Shown here: positions 26,335-35,405 of the stretch, in pieces
Layout: each line of letters starts with the position of its first letter
Numbering within the stretch: position 1 is the stretch's first letter
DNA from: an uncultured Flavobacteriales bacterium
GTDB lineage: Bacteria > Bacteroidota > Bacteroidia > Flavobacteriales_D > Sanyastnellaceae
NCBI GenBank assembly: GCA_943787435.1
Contig: CALSMK010000004.1
Span: 1-39,223 of the forward strand
Reading direction: 5' to 3'
Length of the DNA: 39,223 nucleotides
The notes under the pieces: generated by a model
The model's input: the letters and a program-made list of their open reading frames with translations, nothing else
Told to the model about the DNA's origin: nothing
Database searches by the model: none
Position numbers and translations under genes: made by a program

Positions 26335-28462
26335 GCTCTACCCCCACTTGTGTGCTGAAGCTCTCGGCTTCAATCCAACCTGGAATGGGAAAGCTGAAAT
26401 CCAGGTCATTGTAGACCTCCTCAAGCACAAACGCCTCCAAACCTTCACCTCCCGGGCCAGCAACGGAGTTGCCTCCGTATGACAAGGTGAGGTCCATGGT
26501 GGCGTCCATGTTTTCTTCCACCTCAAACACAATCACACGATCGGCTCCTGCGGGAACAGAAGAGCCAAGCAAGGTCAAGGGGTTGCCATCGGCATACAAG
26601 GTGAACCCATTCGTGCCCGACTGGAGCGGCAATTGAAGGGGCTTGTTCAACGTCAGCTGGACGGACTGAGAAGCCAAGGTCTTGGCATTTACAAAACCCA
26701 TGTCCACTTGAGAGGCTGGGGTTCCCGTGAACGAAATGTCGAAGTGACTCACCTCGAATCCACCTTCGTCGGCCCGGAATGTGAGTCCGACTGGGCCTTC
26801 CTCCAGGTACACATCTTCGATGGTGACGGTTTGCCACCCGCCAGGCAGGCCACTCAACGGCAACTCGGTGTATGTGGAGACGTCAGTGCCGTCTACATCA
26901 AAGTGCACCATGCCCGCTACATCCCCCACGGAAACGCGCATTTCGATGTCGTACAGTCCCCCAACGCTCACGTCCAAGGTGTACTTCATCCACTCATCCG
27001 TCGCGATCCAACTCACTTTATAACCATTGGAATGAATGGGGTCGTTGGTGGGCATGATGTCGACCCCGTCATTTCGGTAGGCCCAACCCGAATTCCACTC
27101 GGTGTAATTGCCTGTAGATACATGGTAATTGGCCACTTGGATGTCTCCATAGGCCGACCCAACCGTGCCCCGGTCAAAGTCCGTAGCGTGCACAATGCCG
27201 GGCAGCGACTGCCCGGGATTGAACGGAATCGATCCGTCCTCTTGCACCTGGCGGAACATCGCGTCGATCACATCGCGTTGGATGACGCAGTTTTGAATCC
27301 TCAGCTTCTCGGTCAAATCCATGAGCGCATTGGTGGCAAACGCCTCGGTGGGCTGGGCCGCACTGCCACTCCAGTAATCGAGCAGGGTCTGATATTCTGG
27401 AGTTTTCTCCACCGACAACGGCGCCGAAATGCTTTCCACTTTCTTCAAGGGCCACCACGCCCAACCGATACCGAGTCCTTCCAAAAGATGGATCGCATCA
27501 CGGAACCAAACATTGGAGTTCTCTCCACTTTCTCCCAAGTAAAGCGGGACATCGTAGGCATCTCGAATGCCGACAGCAAACTGCATGGACCCTTCATCAT
27601 TGATGCTCCAATATTTGTGCGGGCTGTACACGAGGTTGTCATCCCAAGGTGGGGTCAAGCCAGAGAAGTCGTTGGCCCACCAATTCCCTTCAATGAAGAT
27701 CACGTGGTCGGGGTCGACAGAACGGATGCTGTCCGTGCACTGCATGTAGAGGTTTCGGAGTGCGGTTCCACCGGGCAAATCCCAATTGGGTTCATTCAAC
27801 AAATCGTATCCCGCCACCCAATCTTCATCGACGTAGTGCTCAGCCAGACGCTTCCAGAGGGAAGCCATTTTGTTTTTGTTCTCGGAGCTCTCCCACAAGG
27901 ATGGCTTGGTGGGGTCATAATCCGAGATGGCCGCGTCGTAGCCCTGGCCTCCAGGAGCGCCGTGCAGGTCGAGAACGACATACATCTCATTCTGCTTGCA
28001 CCAAGAAATCAAGCTGTCGGTCAACTCGAAGCCCAAGTCCAGCCAAGTGTTCTCTCCAGGTACAGGCTCGTCCTCAATGGGCAAGGTGAACAGGTTGTAA
28101 TGCATGGGCAAACGCACCGAGTTGAAGCCCCAAGCCTTCATCGAATCGATGTCGGTTTTGGTCACGTGATTTTGGAGCCAAGCCGTGTAAAATTCATCCG
28201 TGGCTGCCTCTCCAATCAGAAGCTCAATCTTGTTGCGAATCTCAAATTGGGCATTGGCAAAACCAGCCGTTTGAAGCATGTACCCCTCCTGCAGCATCCA
28301 GCCTCCCAAACCCATGCCACGAAGCAACACGGTTTCTCCAGACTCATTGACAATGTTCGGACCATCCGTAGACAGACGATGCTGGCTGGCAACCTCCGCG
28401 GTGGAGGTGAACACGAAAATGAAACAAGCCAACAACCGCAGAGATTGACAACAATTTGACAT
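26144..28462 (-). CDS. Secreted GH5-family glycoside hydrolase with carbohydrate-binding modules (frameshifted near its C-terminus)
   Basis: The start is ATG 28462 (MSNCCQSLRLLACFIFVFTS, cut near VASQ). Residues about 30-410 are a GH5-type (beta/alpha)8 catalytic domain: GWMLQEGYM, WGFNSVRLPMHYN, MYVVLDLHGAPGGQ, YDLLNEPN with acid/base E224, and LYLGESGENS with nucleophile E311. Retaining beta-glycanases and beta-glucosidases of this family act on beta-glucans or mannans. A CBM6-like beta-sandwich domain (about 440-620: EWMKYTLDVSVGGLYDIEMR) and an unnamed linker domain follow, then half of another CBM6. The last 40 or so residues before the stop at 26144 are a wrong-frame reading. The corrected protein would have 916 residues and a T9SS sorting domain. 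It is divergently transcribed from the GH16 gene. Confidence 0.85.
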   Translation of the reverse strand: MSNCCQSLRLLACFIFVFTSTAEVASQHRLSTDGPNIVNESGETVLLRGMGLGGWMLQEGYMLQTAGFANAQFEIRNKIELLIGEAATDEFYTAWLQNHVTKTDIDSMKAWGFNSVRLPMHYNLFTLPIEDEPVPGENTWLDLGFELTDSLISWCKQNEMYVVLDLHGAPGGQGYDAAISDYDPTKPSLWESSENKNKMASLWKRLAEHYVDEDWVAGYDLLNEPNWDLPGGTALRNLYMQCTDSIRSVDPDHVIFIEGNWWANDFSGLTPPWDDNLVYSPHKYWSINDEGSMQFAVGIRDAYDVPLYLGESGENSNVWFRDAIHLLEGLGIGWAWWPLKKVESISAPLSVEKTPEYQTLLDYWSGSAAQPTEAFATNALMDLTEKLRIQNCVIQRDVIDAMFRQVQEDGSIPFNPGQSLPGIVHATDFDRGTVGSAYGDIQVANYHVSTGNYTEWNSGWAYRNDGVDIMPTNDPIHSNGYKVSWIATDEWMKYTLDVSVGGLYDIEMRVSVGDVAGMVHFDVDGTDVSTYTELPLSGLPGGWQTVTIEDVYLEEGPVGLTFRADEGGFEVSHFDISFTGTPASQVDMGFVNAKTLASQSVQLTLNKPLQLPLQSGTNGFTLYADGNPLTLLGSSVPAGADRVIVFEVEENMDATMDLTLSYGGNSVAGPGGEGLEAFVLEEVYNDLDFSFPIPGWIEAESFSTQVGVELETTSDNGGGAECRVLGCRRHHGVPSQRALFRRIHRQGSHGVRGQWLCIDGTHRSGWPIHWPG

Positions 28463-28467
28463 GGTCT

Positions 28468-28475
28468 TAAAAGTA
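28468..28475 (-). promoter_or_regulatory. Putative -7 promoter box, TACTTTTA, of the GH5 gene
   Basis: On the minus strand TACTTTTA matches TAnnTTTG except for the final base, and it sits five bases before the ATG at 28462. It forms the GH5-facing half of a divergent promoter region shared with the GH16 gene. Confidence 0.3.
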
Positions 28476-28582
28476 CACTTGAGGGCGCAAAACCCCATGG
28501 ATGTGGCCCCAAACTCATCTTCCCAAGGACAGGGGCGTATTCAATGGGAATGGAGACCGGGGGGGCAGCAAGGTGCAATGAG

Positions 28583-28590
28583 TAACTTTG
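28583..28590 (+). promoter_or_regulatory. Putative -7 promoter box, TAACTTTG, of the GH16 gene
   Basis: TAACTTTG is a perfect match to TAnnTTTG and lies eight bases before the ATGATG at 28599, which implies a leader of only a few bases. I see no clear TTG at the -33 position. Confidence 0.45.
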
Positions 28591-28598
28591 ACTCTAAC

Positions 28599-29777
28599 AT
28601 GATGAAGGACCTCTCCCTTTTTGGCACAATTTTTCTGGGCCTCTTGCTTGTCCAATGTCAACCGGATGATGCTCCTGCGGTTGTTCCCGAAGTCAGCTTC
28701 CCCATCAACATTAGCGCGGAAGAAACCGAAGACAATCGCGTTTTCGAATTCCCTGTGGTGATGAACCAATCCACCACCCGCGACGTGATCCTGTACTATG
28801 AGACACGCCCCCTCACAGCAGAGGCCGATTTGGATTACATCCCGGTTTCAGACTCTCTGATCATCCGGTGCGGAACAGCATCGGCCAACATTCAAGTGGA
28901 GATCATCGTGGACGAGTTTGTCGAAGAAGACGAGGAATTCAGGCTGGTGTTGACTGGGTCCACCAACGCCATCTTGGCTGGCGGCGTTCAAGAAGCCATC
29001 GGAACCATTCGCAACGACGACTCTGTCATCGCTGTGACCCAAGAAGGACATACCTCTGCAGAAAGTTACCCAGGCAAAACCTTGGTCTGGTCTGACGAAT
29101 TCAATGGCAACGCCATTGACCTTGAAAACTGGACCTACGACCTCGGGGCAAGCGGCTGGGGCAACCAAGAACTCCAGAATTACACCTCCAACAGTGACAA
29201 TGCGTACGTGGCCAATGGCAACTTGATGATTGTGGCCAAAGAGCAAGGCATCTCATACACTTCTGCTCGACTCAAGTCCATTGGTCTGCAAGAGTTTCAA
29301 TATGGCCGAATCGATGTGCGGGCTGTTCTGCCTTTCGGCCAAGGCATTTGGCCAGCCATCTGGATGCTCGGCGACAATTTTCCAACGGCCGGATGGCCAG
29401 CGTGCGGTGAAATCGACATCATGGAAGTGATCGGGTCATCCCCCAGCACCACCCATGGAACGATCCATTTTGGCGCCGACTGGACACAGCACAACTACGT
29501 CGGACAAGGCACAAGCCTGACCTCTGGACAAACGTTTGCCGACGAATTCCACGTCTTTTCCATTGAATGGGACGCCAACGGAATCACCTGGCTGCTGGAC
29601 GACTCCCCATTCTATTCGGTGTCACCCAATGTGGTCGGAAGCCAACCCTATCCATTCGACCACCCCTTCTTCTTCATCTTGAATGTGGCCGTCGGTGGAC
29701 AATGGCCGGGTTACCCTGACGCCACCACCACCTTTCCTCAGTTCATGGCCATCGACTACGTCAGGGTGTTCCAGTGA
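28599..29777 (+). CDS. GH16 laminarinase-like lipoprotein with Calx-beta domain
   Basis: 392 residues from ATG 28599, chosen because a TAnnTTTG box lies just upstream and the signal sequence (MMKDLSLFGTIFLGLLLVQC) begins there; the open frame reaches back to 28461. The Cys of LVQC suggests a lipoprotein, though the lipobox is weak. Residues about 30-135 form a Calx-beta-like domain (EEDEEFRLVLTG, GTIRNDDS). Residues about 155-392 are GH16: LVWSDEFNG, WTYDLGASGWGNQELQNYT, and the catalytic E-x-D-x-x-E with E271, D273 and E276 in GEIDIMEVIG. The insertion typical of laminarinases and absent from lichenases is present. It should cut internal beta-1,3 (or mixed) glucan links at the cell surface and feed oligomers to SusC/D. 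Confidence 0.92.
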   Translation: MMKDLSLFGTIFLGLLLVQCQPDDAPAVVPEVSFPINISAEETEDNRVFEFPVVMNQSTTRDVILYYETRPLTAEADLDYIPVSDSLIIRCGTASANIQVEIIVDEFVEEDEEFRLVLTGSTNAILAGGVQEAIGTIRNDDSVIAVTQEGHTSAESYPGKTLVWSDEFNGNAIDLENWTYDLGASGWGNQELQNYTSNSDNAYVANGNLMIVAKEQGISYTSARLKSIGLQEFQYGRIDVRAVLPFGQGIWPAIWMLGDNFPTAGWPACGEIDIMEVIGSSPSTTHGTIHFGADWTQHNYVGQGTSLTSGQTFADEFHVFSIEWDANGITWLLDDSPFYSVSPNVVGSQPYPFDHPFFFILNVAVGGQWPGYPDATTTFPQFMAIDYVRVFQ

Positions 29778-29871
29778 TCACCGGTTCTTGGTTCCAAAGA
29801 GAGCGGTGAAAAAGGTCTGCTTCAATGGAGGTGGAAGTCCACCAAACAACCAAGCAGAAAAACCAAGTTTG

Positions 29872-32800
29872 TCAGTCCACAATCAGGTTGAGCGACGTAT
29901 TGAAATCGGTCCCTTCTAACCGCAACACATAGGCGCCAGCAGGCATGCGAAGCCGAGGCAAGATGATGGGTTCATTGCTTCGCACTGTCCCTTTCCACAG
30001 ACGCTGCCCGCGCATGTTGAATATGACCATTTGCGCCTCTCCTGTGAGCCCCTGAAGCCGGACTTCATCTTGGGCGGGGTTCGGAATCAACTCGATGGCT
30101 GGCATCTCCATTTCTGCCATCTCCGAAGTACCGGCCAATTCTCCAAAGGCTTGAATCTCCCAGAGGGAATGTCCCCACTGCGTGGCTCGCTGGATGCCCT
30201 CCACTTGAATGAACTGGGCCTCGACCTCGGGGTAGAACATGTCATTTCCACCATCGGCTTGGGTGTCGTGAACCAAGGTTGTCCAGGTCTGCCCATCCAT
30301 GGAAACATTGAGTTTGTATTCCGAACTGTAGGCCGCCTCCCATGACAGCGAAATGACATCCAAGGTGTACACGTCCAACAGGTCCACCGTGATGGTCTGA
30401 GGGTCGTAGAAATCCGAGCTCCAGCGGGTTGAGAAACTGCCGTCTACAGCCATGGCCGGTGCCAATTCTGAAGATTCTTGCGAGGTGGCCGTAGCGGGCT
30501 TGAGGTAACACAGGTTGGGCACCACCGCCTCGTCTGGATCCAACACGTCCATGGTGTAGGTCAAGCTGTTGTTGTCCTCCATCCATTCCGTCCAATCATT
30601 GCCCGCATCTACCATGGCTTCAATGTCCACGGCCTCCAACTCGGGCACGGTGTAGTTGCTTGCACTGGCGCATTGAAAGGCCGCGCCCCCGATCCACAGG
30701 GTATCCGACAACGACTGCATGGATGCCACCTCCTGTCCCCCAATGGAAAAAGACACCACCAAGTCCTCGCCGGCATTCACCACAGCCGTGCCTTGGTTCT
30801 TCACCAAAGCGCACACCATGAGCGAGTCCCCCGGGAAAGGATATCGGGGGTAGGTGAAGATTCGGGTCACTTCGAAATCCGGAGCAGGCGTCGAACCCAC
30901 CACATCAAATTCAACCCCCTCTCCCAATTCGCCAGAACTCCCTCCAGCGCGAAGCACATACTGCCCCAGTGCCACTTCGTAACGGCCCAAGGTCTCACTG
31001 TAGTAGTACATCTCGTTGGCTCCAATGGTGACTTCCACAGTCACTGTTTCACCAGGTTGAATCTCAACCTTTTCGAACCCCTTCAGCTCTTTCTCTGGCA
31101 TCCAGACCGGTGCCCCTTCGTTGGTGAGGTAAAACTGCACCACTTCTGCACCGGGCACAGCGCCGATGTTGGTGACCTGCACTGTAGCCGTGATGGGCTG
31201 ACCTGCCTCATAGCTGGCCGCGTCCAATTGAAGGTTACCGTAAGCGAAATCCGCGTAGCTCAAACCAAAACCAAAAGGAAACTGGGGGGTGATGTCCAAT
31301 TCGTCGTAGTACCGGTACCCACCATTATAATCGTCTGAATAATCATCATTCCAAGCAGGCATTTGCGCGTCGTTCACAGGCATGGTCACCGGAAGTTTTC
31401 CGCTCGGGTTGACGTCCCCGTACAAGACATCTGCAATCGCATTTCCACCTTCCATTCCCGGGTAGAAGGCGTAGAGGAAACCCTTCATGTGACCCAAAGC
31501 ATCGGGCACGGCACAAATGCCTCCGCTTTTGATGACCGCAATCACGTTCGGATTCACCTCGGCCAATTCCTGGATGAGCAACTGCTGCATGCCGGGCAGT
31601 TCAACCGAATCATTGGTCCGGTCTACTGGACCAGGAGCGTAGTTCTCGCCTTCCTGCGTTTGATCCAAGCCCCCCACGAAAATCACAATGTCAGAAGCCA
31701 TGGCCACTTCCCTGGCTGCCGCAAAACCCACCGTGTCTGTGCTGTTGATGTCGCATCCCGGCGCGAACTCAATTTGACTGGCGGGAATTTTATTGAGCAA
31801 CCCTTGGAGAGGCGTGATGGCATAAGGTGGGTCTACCCAGCTGCTGCCAAATCCATCCAACTGTGCCACCGCTGCACTGGGCCCTACAATGGCCACAGTG
31901 GCCGAAGGCGAAATGGGAAGGATGCCGTCTGCGTTCTTCAGCAGGACAATCGCCTCTCTGCCAGCATCCAAGCAAAGGGCCTGGTGCTCAGGAGTGTTCG
32001 CCCCAGTGATGGGGTTGCTGGCCGGGATGTTGTCCATCATCCCATTCAGATACTTTACCCGCAACACGCGGCGCACAGCTCGGTCCAAATCCTCGTCGGT
32101 GATGGCTCCATTCTGGTAGTCGTTGGTCAATTGCAACTCGTATTCGGAAACATTCACATCCATTTCCAAATCGCACCCCGCCTTCAAGGCCTTGCTCGCA
32201 TCCCACACAGATCCCCAGTCCGAGACCACGTAGAATGGAAAACCCCACTTTTTCTTCAGGATGTCCGTCAGCAGGTCGCTGTTTTCGGCTGACTTTTCTC
32301 CGTTGACCAAATTGTAAGCGTTCATCACAGACATGGCTCCTGCATCTTGCATGACCCTGCGGAAGTTGTAACCGTAGTGTTCCATCAGCTGCCGTTCGGT
32401 CAAAACGTGGTTTACAGTGTGTCTGAACTCTTGCTTGTTCACAGCATTGAAATGCTTGATGGTGGCAATCACTGGGTTTTGTTGGATCCCTTGAACCACC
32501 TCCACGTTCATGTGAGCAGTCAAGAAAGGGTCTTCTCCACCTGTTTCCGGACTTCTTCCATTCCGGGGGTCACGGCACAAATCAAGCGCTGGCCCCAATT
32601 GCTGGTGCTTGTCGTAAGCGTGAAACTCCTCGCCCATGGCTACGCCCACTTCACGTGCGAGCTGACGGTTCCATGATGCCGCAATGCCAATCCCAACTGG
32701 AAACGATGTGGCATCCACCAAGCGAACACCGTGCGGGCCATCAGACATGGTGAATCCTGGAATGGCTGGGCTGGAATTGCCCGCCGTGGTCCAAAAAGAA

Positions 32801-33558
32801 TTCCGATGAATCTGGGCGATTTTCTGCTGCCAAGTCATCGCATCGATTTGTTGCTGAATCAAGGCCTCCAATGGATCGACATCCGAACTGATCACCACCG
32901 CGCACTCTTCCCCGAAAGCAGCGAGCAGCATCAACATATCCGTGACCCCCACAATGCCGTCCGCGTTTTGATCTGGACAATTGGAAACCATCCCTTCAAA
33001 AGCGCAAGTCCCGTTGTCCCAATCTGCTTGCTGATCAAAATTGATCGCCTCTGAATATGTGCAGCCTCCTTGTCCCGAACCGGAGCACAGCTCCGACGGT
33101 GAATCCAAGTTGGCCAAGGGGTTGTAGTTGGACGCAAACGGATCTGTGCACCCCAAACAGGGAACGCACTCATTGAAACACACCACGTCCAGCGTGGTGC
33201 TCACATTCACCAAACCCCAGCGGGTTCCCATCTCAGCGCATGCACCCGTGGGGGACTCCCAGGCCATGCCAACAGGACCCGCAGGCGTACCAAATCTATA
33301 ATTGAAGGTGGCATTCATCGGCACTTCGACAGAGGCCTCCCAAGCCCCCCAAAGGCCCGTTTCCATAGGATGGACCTCCCCTTCCACTTCCAAAACGGCC
33401 GACATGCTTGGGTCTGGCATGTCCACCAAAAATGTCACCTCAACGGCGTTGTTCTGAAAGGGGACAGCCAAGGCCATCTCCCCGTTTAACAGGATTCCAA
33501 TCAAAGACAAGGCACAAGCAACACGGAAGGATGCAGGCGTAAATGGCAGACAAAGCAT
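29872..33558 (-). CDS. Multidomain GH3 beta-glucosidase-like enzyme with T9SS sorting domain
   Basis: 1228 residues from ATG 33558, preceded by a perfect -7 box. After the signal peptide (cut near EMALA) comes a CBM20/48-like beta-sandwich (VEVTFLVDMPD ... NATFNYRFG) ending in VCFNECVPC. Two Cys-rich units (CLGCTDPFASNYNPL, GCTYSEAINFD) follow, then a dockerin-like half (DQNADGIVGVTDMLMLLAAFG, near 197-217). The GH3 catalytic domain starts near 225; its nucleophile is D447 in VVSDWGS. The GH3 C-domain (EAIVLLKNADGILP), a Fn3-like domain (PGAEVVQFYLTNEG), a CARDB-like domain (LVKNQGTAVVNAGEDL), an F5/8-type C (discoidin) domain (FSTRWSSD, about 960-1110) and a T9SS domain (ELIPNPAQDEVRLQGLTG) complete it. 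It probably removes glucose units from the ends of beta-glucan oligomers outside the cell. Confidence 0.93.
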   Translation of the reverse strand: MLCLPFTPASFRVACALSLIGILLNGEMALAVPFQNNAVEVTFLVDMPDPSMSAVLEVEGEVHPMETGLWGAWEASVEVPMNATFNYRFGTPAGPVGMAWESPTGACAEMGTRWGLVNVSTTLDVVCFNECVPCLGCTDPFASNYNPLANLDSPSELCSGSGQGGCTYSEAINFDQQADWDNGTCAFEGMVSNCPDQNADGIVGVTDMLMLLAAFGEECAVVISSDVDPLEALIQQQIDAMTWQQKIAQIHRNSFWTTAGNSSPAIPGFTMSDGPHGVRLVDATSFPVGIGIAASWNRQLAREVGVAMGEEFHAYDKHQQLGPALDLCRDPRNGRSPETGGEDPFLTAHMNVEVVQGIQQNPVIATIKHFNAVNKQEFRHTVNHVLTERQLMEHYGYNFRRVMQDAGAMSVMNAYNLVNGEKSAENSDLLTDILKKKWGFPFYVVSDWGSVWDASKALKAGCDLEMDVNVSEYELQLTNDYQNGAITDEDLDRAVRRVLRVKYLNGMMDNIPASNPITGANTPEHQALCLDAGREAIVLLKNADGILPISPSATVAIVGPSAAVAQLDGFGSSWVDPPYAITPLQGLLNKIPASQIEFAPGCDINSTDTVGFAAAREVAMASDIVIFVGGLDQTQEGENYAPGPVDRTNDSVELPGMQQLLIQELAEVNPNVIAVIKSGGICAVPDALGHMKGFLYAFYPGMEGGNAIADVLYGDVNPSGKLPVTMPVNDAQMPAWNDDYSDDYNGGYRYYDELDITPQFPFGFGLSYADFAYGNLQLDAASYEAGQPITATVQVTNIGAVPGAEVVQFYLTNEGAPVWMPEKELKGFEKVEIQPGETVTVEVTIGANEMYYYSETLGRYEVALGQYVLRAGGSSGELGEGVEFDVVGSTPAPDFEVTRIFTYPRYPFPGDSLMVCALVKNQGTAVVNAGEDLVVSFSIGGQEVASMQSLSDTLWIGGAAFQCASASNYTVPELEAVDIEAMVDAGNDWTEWMEDNNSLTYTMDVLDPDEAVVPNLCYLKPATATSQESSELAPAMAVDGSFSTRWSSDFYDPQTITVDLLDVYTLDVISLSWEAAYSSEYKLNVSMDGQTWTTLVHDTQADGGNDMFYPEVEAQFIQVEGIQRATQWGHSLWEIQAFGELAGTSEMAEMEMPAIELIPNPAQDEVRLQGLTGEAQMVIFNMRGQRLWKGTVRSNEPIILPRLRMPAGAYVLRLEGTDFNTSLNLIVD

Positions 33559-33561
33559 GTC

Positions 33562-33569
33562 CAAAAATA
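33562..33569 (-). promoter_or_regulatory. Putative -7 promoter box, TATTTTTG, of the GH3 gene
   Basis: On the minus strand TATTTTTG is a perfect TAnnTTTG match, three bases before the ATG at 33558. It is identical to the box at 443-450. Confidence 0.45.
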
Positions 33570-33596
33570 AATTTAAAATGTCCTCCTCGGCCCACT

Positions 33597-34166
33597 CTAA
33601 ATTCCCGGGTGCAAAGGCTCAATCTCGTCGAGATTTCGCTCCACATCCACCTTCAAAACGTTGTTGGCCAAACTGAACAAAACGTACTGGGACACCAGCG
33701 AAATCAGGTCGATGATCTCCGAATCGGTCAACTCAGGCTTGTACTTGGACCAAGCCGCATCGCCCACGTTCCGGTGCAGCACCATTTCGTCGGTCAAAGC
33801 CAGCAAGGCGGTTTCGCGGTCGCCGAACACCGAGCCCAAGGGCTGCTCCCTCACCGCATCGAGCTCTGCTTGGGTCACCCCGAACTCCTCGGCCACGGGG
33901 ACGTGGTGCTTCCAGACATAGTTGCAGTCGTAATGCAAAGCCATGCGAAGGATGACCAATTCCTGCTCGCGAACGGAAAAGCCCATGTCCAATTTGGAGG
34001 AGACCCAATGGTCCAAGAAAGCGCCGAGGGTGCTCGGGTTGTGCATGAGCATGCCCAGCACATGACGGGGTGCATAGCGGCCCTTGAGTCCATCGCCGGG
34101 AATCCGTTGCAAGGTCTCCAGCCACTCCGGGCGCATGTCGTCTACATTCTTCGGTTCCAGTCTCAT
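33597..34166 (-). CDS. Carboxymuconolactone-decarboxylase (AhpD-like) family protein
   Basis: 189 residues from ATG 34166; the GTG at 34229 that opens the frame would add an unlikely Cys-rich start. The CMD fold is seen in FSVREQELVILRMALHYDCN followed by YVWKHHVPVAEEFGV, with the usual acid-Cys-His arrangement (D-C-x-x-V-x-x-H), and in the second half, ALLALTDEMVLHRNVGD and TDSEIIDLISLVSQYVLFS. Only one Cys is present at the active site, whereas AhpD peroxidases have C-x-x-C, so peroxidase activity is unlikely. Relatives act in aromatic breakdown or have no known role. No signal peptide. A run of ten A lies just upstream of the start. Confidence 0.88.
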   Translation of the reverse strand: MRLEPKNVDDMRPEWLETLQRIPGDGLKGRYAPRHVLGMLMHNPSTLGAFLDHWVSSKLDMGFSVREQELVILRMALHYDCNYVWKHHVPVAEEFGVTQAELDAVREQPLGSVFGDRETALLALTDEMVLHRNVGDAAWSKYKPELTDSEIIDLISLVSQYVLFSLANNVLKVDVERNLDEIEPLHPGI

Positions 34167-34405
34167 GGCCTTGTTTTTTTTTTGGGGGCGGCAGGTGCAC
34201 CGCGCAGTCAGACACCTGAGAGGAAACACACCAAGAGCATGCCTCCGTTAAGACACAGGACGACCAAGGTTTGGGTGCATCTGCCGTTCATTCCCAATGA
34301 TAAGACGCTCGCCTCTGCCCGCAACAAAAGACCCGCGGTCCGCACGAAATCAAGTGCTGCATTTCAGCACCCAAAACCGCCTTAAAAAACCCGTGAATTA
34401 CTGAA

Positions 34406-34417
34406 AACCAATTGGTT
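34406..34417. promoter_or_regulatory. Perfect 12-base palindrome upstream of the FISUMP gene
   Basis: AACCAATTGGTT is its own reverse complement and sits 49 bases before the ATG at 34467, immediately followed by TATAAT (34417-34422). It could be an operator overlapping a promoter. A small hairpin, GTGCTG/CAGCAC with a five-base loop, lies at 34354-34370. Otherwise the 300 bases between 34167 and 34466 show no gene. Confidence 0.35.
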
Positions 34418-34466
34418 ATAATGAGCGATTATTTGACTCCTCATCAGATCTTCCTTACATTCAAGA

Positions 34467-35318
34467 ATGCGCCAAATTCAATTGCTCTTGGTCTTTTTGA
34501 CTTCTGCTGGTTGCATGGCACAGGACACTTTGCCTCCATACAACCCCGACTACAATGGAGACGGATGCTACACTGTGGCTGATTTGATGCCCTTTCTGCA
34601 ATTGTTCGGAGCATGTCCGGACACCACAGAGACCTGGACTTGCGGGGGGACGGTCCTGTTCGACAACTACGGGTACGAATCTGTGCTCATCGGAGATCAA
34701 TGTTGGTTGGCCGAAAACCTGCGCAACTCGCATTATTCCAACGGAGACTCCATCTCAACCAACCTGAGCGAGATCGAATGGCAGTCCTATCCGGCCGAGG
34801 GCCGCATGACCGTCTATGGAGACGAAGAGGCCTGCCAAGACTACTCACCAGACATCAATGCTTGCGACCCTGTTCAATCTTTGGCCGAGTACGGACGCCT
34901 GTACAATTGGTACGCTGTCACCGATTCCCGCAACGTATGTCCCGAAGGATGGCATGTCCCCTCCGATGACGAGTGGATGGTCATGGAACAGGCCCTCGGC
35001 ATGACCGCATCGGCCGCAGACTCTCTGGGATGGAGGGGCGTTGACCAAGGCCATCAATTGAAGTCTGCCTTTGGGTGGTCTCCGGACGCCTTCGACGATG
35101 GCAACGGCTCGAATGCTGCGGGCTTTAACGCACTGCCCGGCGGCATCCGATACAGCTATGAGTTCTATGGAACCGCAGGCTCCAGTGGGTGGTGGTGGTC
35201 CACCACGGGCAGCTTCCAACAAGCGCGATACCGGCGTATGAACTACGACCAAGCCGGCATCTGGCGAGACAGCAGTGCCCCGTTCAATGGCTTTTCTGTG
35301 CGCTGCATCCTGGACTGA
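34467..35318 (+). CDS. Secreted FISUMP-domain protein with dockerin-like N-terminal half
   Basis: 283 residues. The signal peptide MRQIQLLLVFLTSAGCMAQ may be cut by signal peptidase I or, less likely, be a lipobox (S-A-G-C). YNGDGCYTVADLMPFLQLFG (near residues 29-48) is a single dockerin-like EF-hand half. From about residue 60 on, the sequence is a typical Fibrobacter succinogenes major paralogous domain: IGDQCWLAENLR, GRLYNWYAVTDS, VCPEGWHVPSDDEWMVME, GFNALPGGIRY, WWWSTTG and FSVRCILD. The family is common in secreted proteins of marine Bacteroidota; its function is unknown, and its fold is thought to be lectin-like. No T9SS sorting domain is present. Confidence 0.88.
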   Translation: MRQIQLLLVFLTSAGCMAQDTLPPYNPDYNGDGCYTVADLMPFLQLFGACPDTTETWTCGGTVLFDNYGYESVLIGDQCWLAENLRNSHYSNGDSISTNLSEIEWQSYPAEGRMTVYGDEEACQDYSPDINACDPVQSLAEYGRLYNWYAVTDSRNVCPEGWHVPSDDEWMVMEQALGMTASAADSLGWRGVDQGHQLKSAFGWSPDAFDDGNGSNAAGFNALPGGIRYSYEFYGTAGSSGWWWSTTGSFQQARYRRMNYDQAGIWRDSSAPFNGFSVRCILD

Positions 35319-35405
35319 TGCCGCAAGACTGTTCAGTCCCTTGGCACTGAATCCTGACGACAGGCCACCCATCCCTCTACACAGACCGATCGTCAATTCG
35401 GCACT

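Noticed and set aside
26633-28459. A 608-codon open frame antisense to the GH5 gene, and similar long antisense frames over susD (21966-23357) and FAS1 (9090-9782)
   Set aside because: They mirror the codon bias of the real genes, have no signal, domain or promoter of their own, and the opposite strand has clear conserved families.
34184-34193. Ten-base T (A on the coding strand) run before the CMD gene as a phase-variable site
   Set aside because: It is outside the coding frame and I see no promoter whose spacing it would set; a chance homopolymer is enough.
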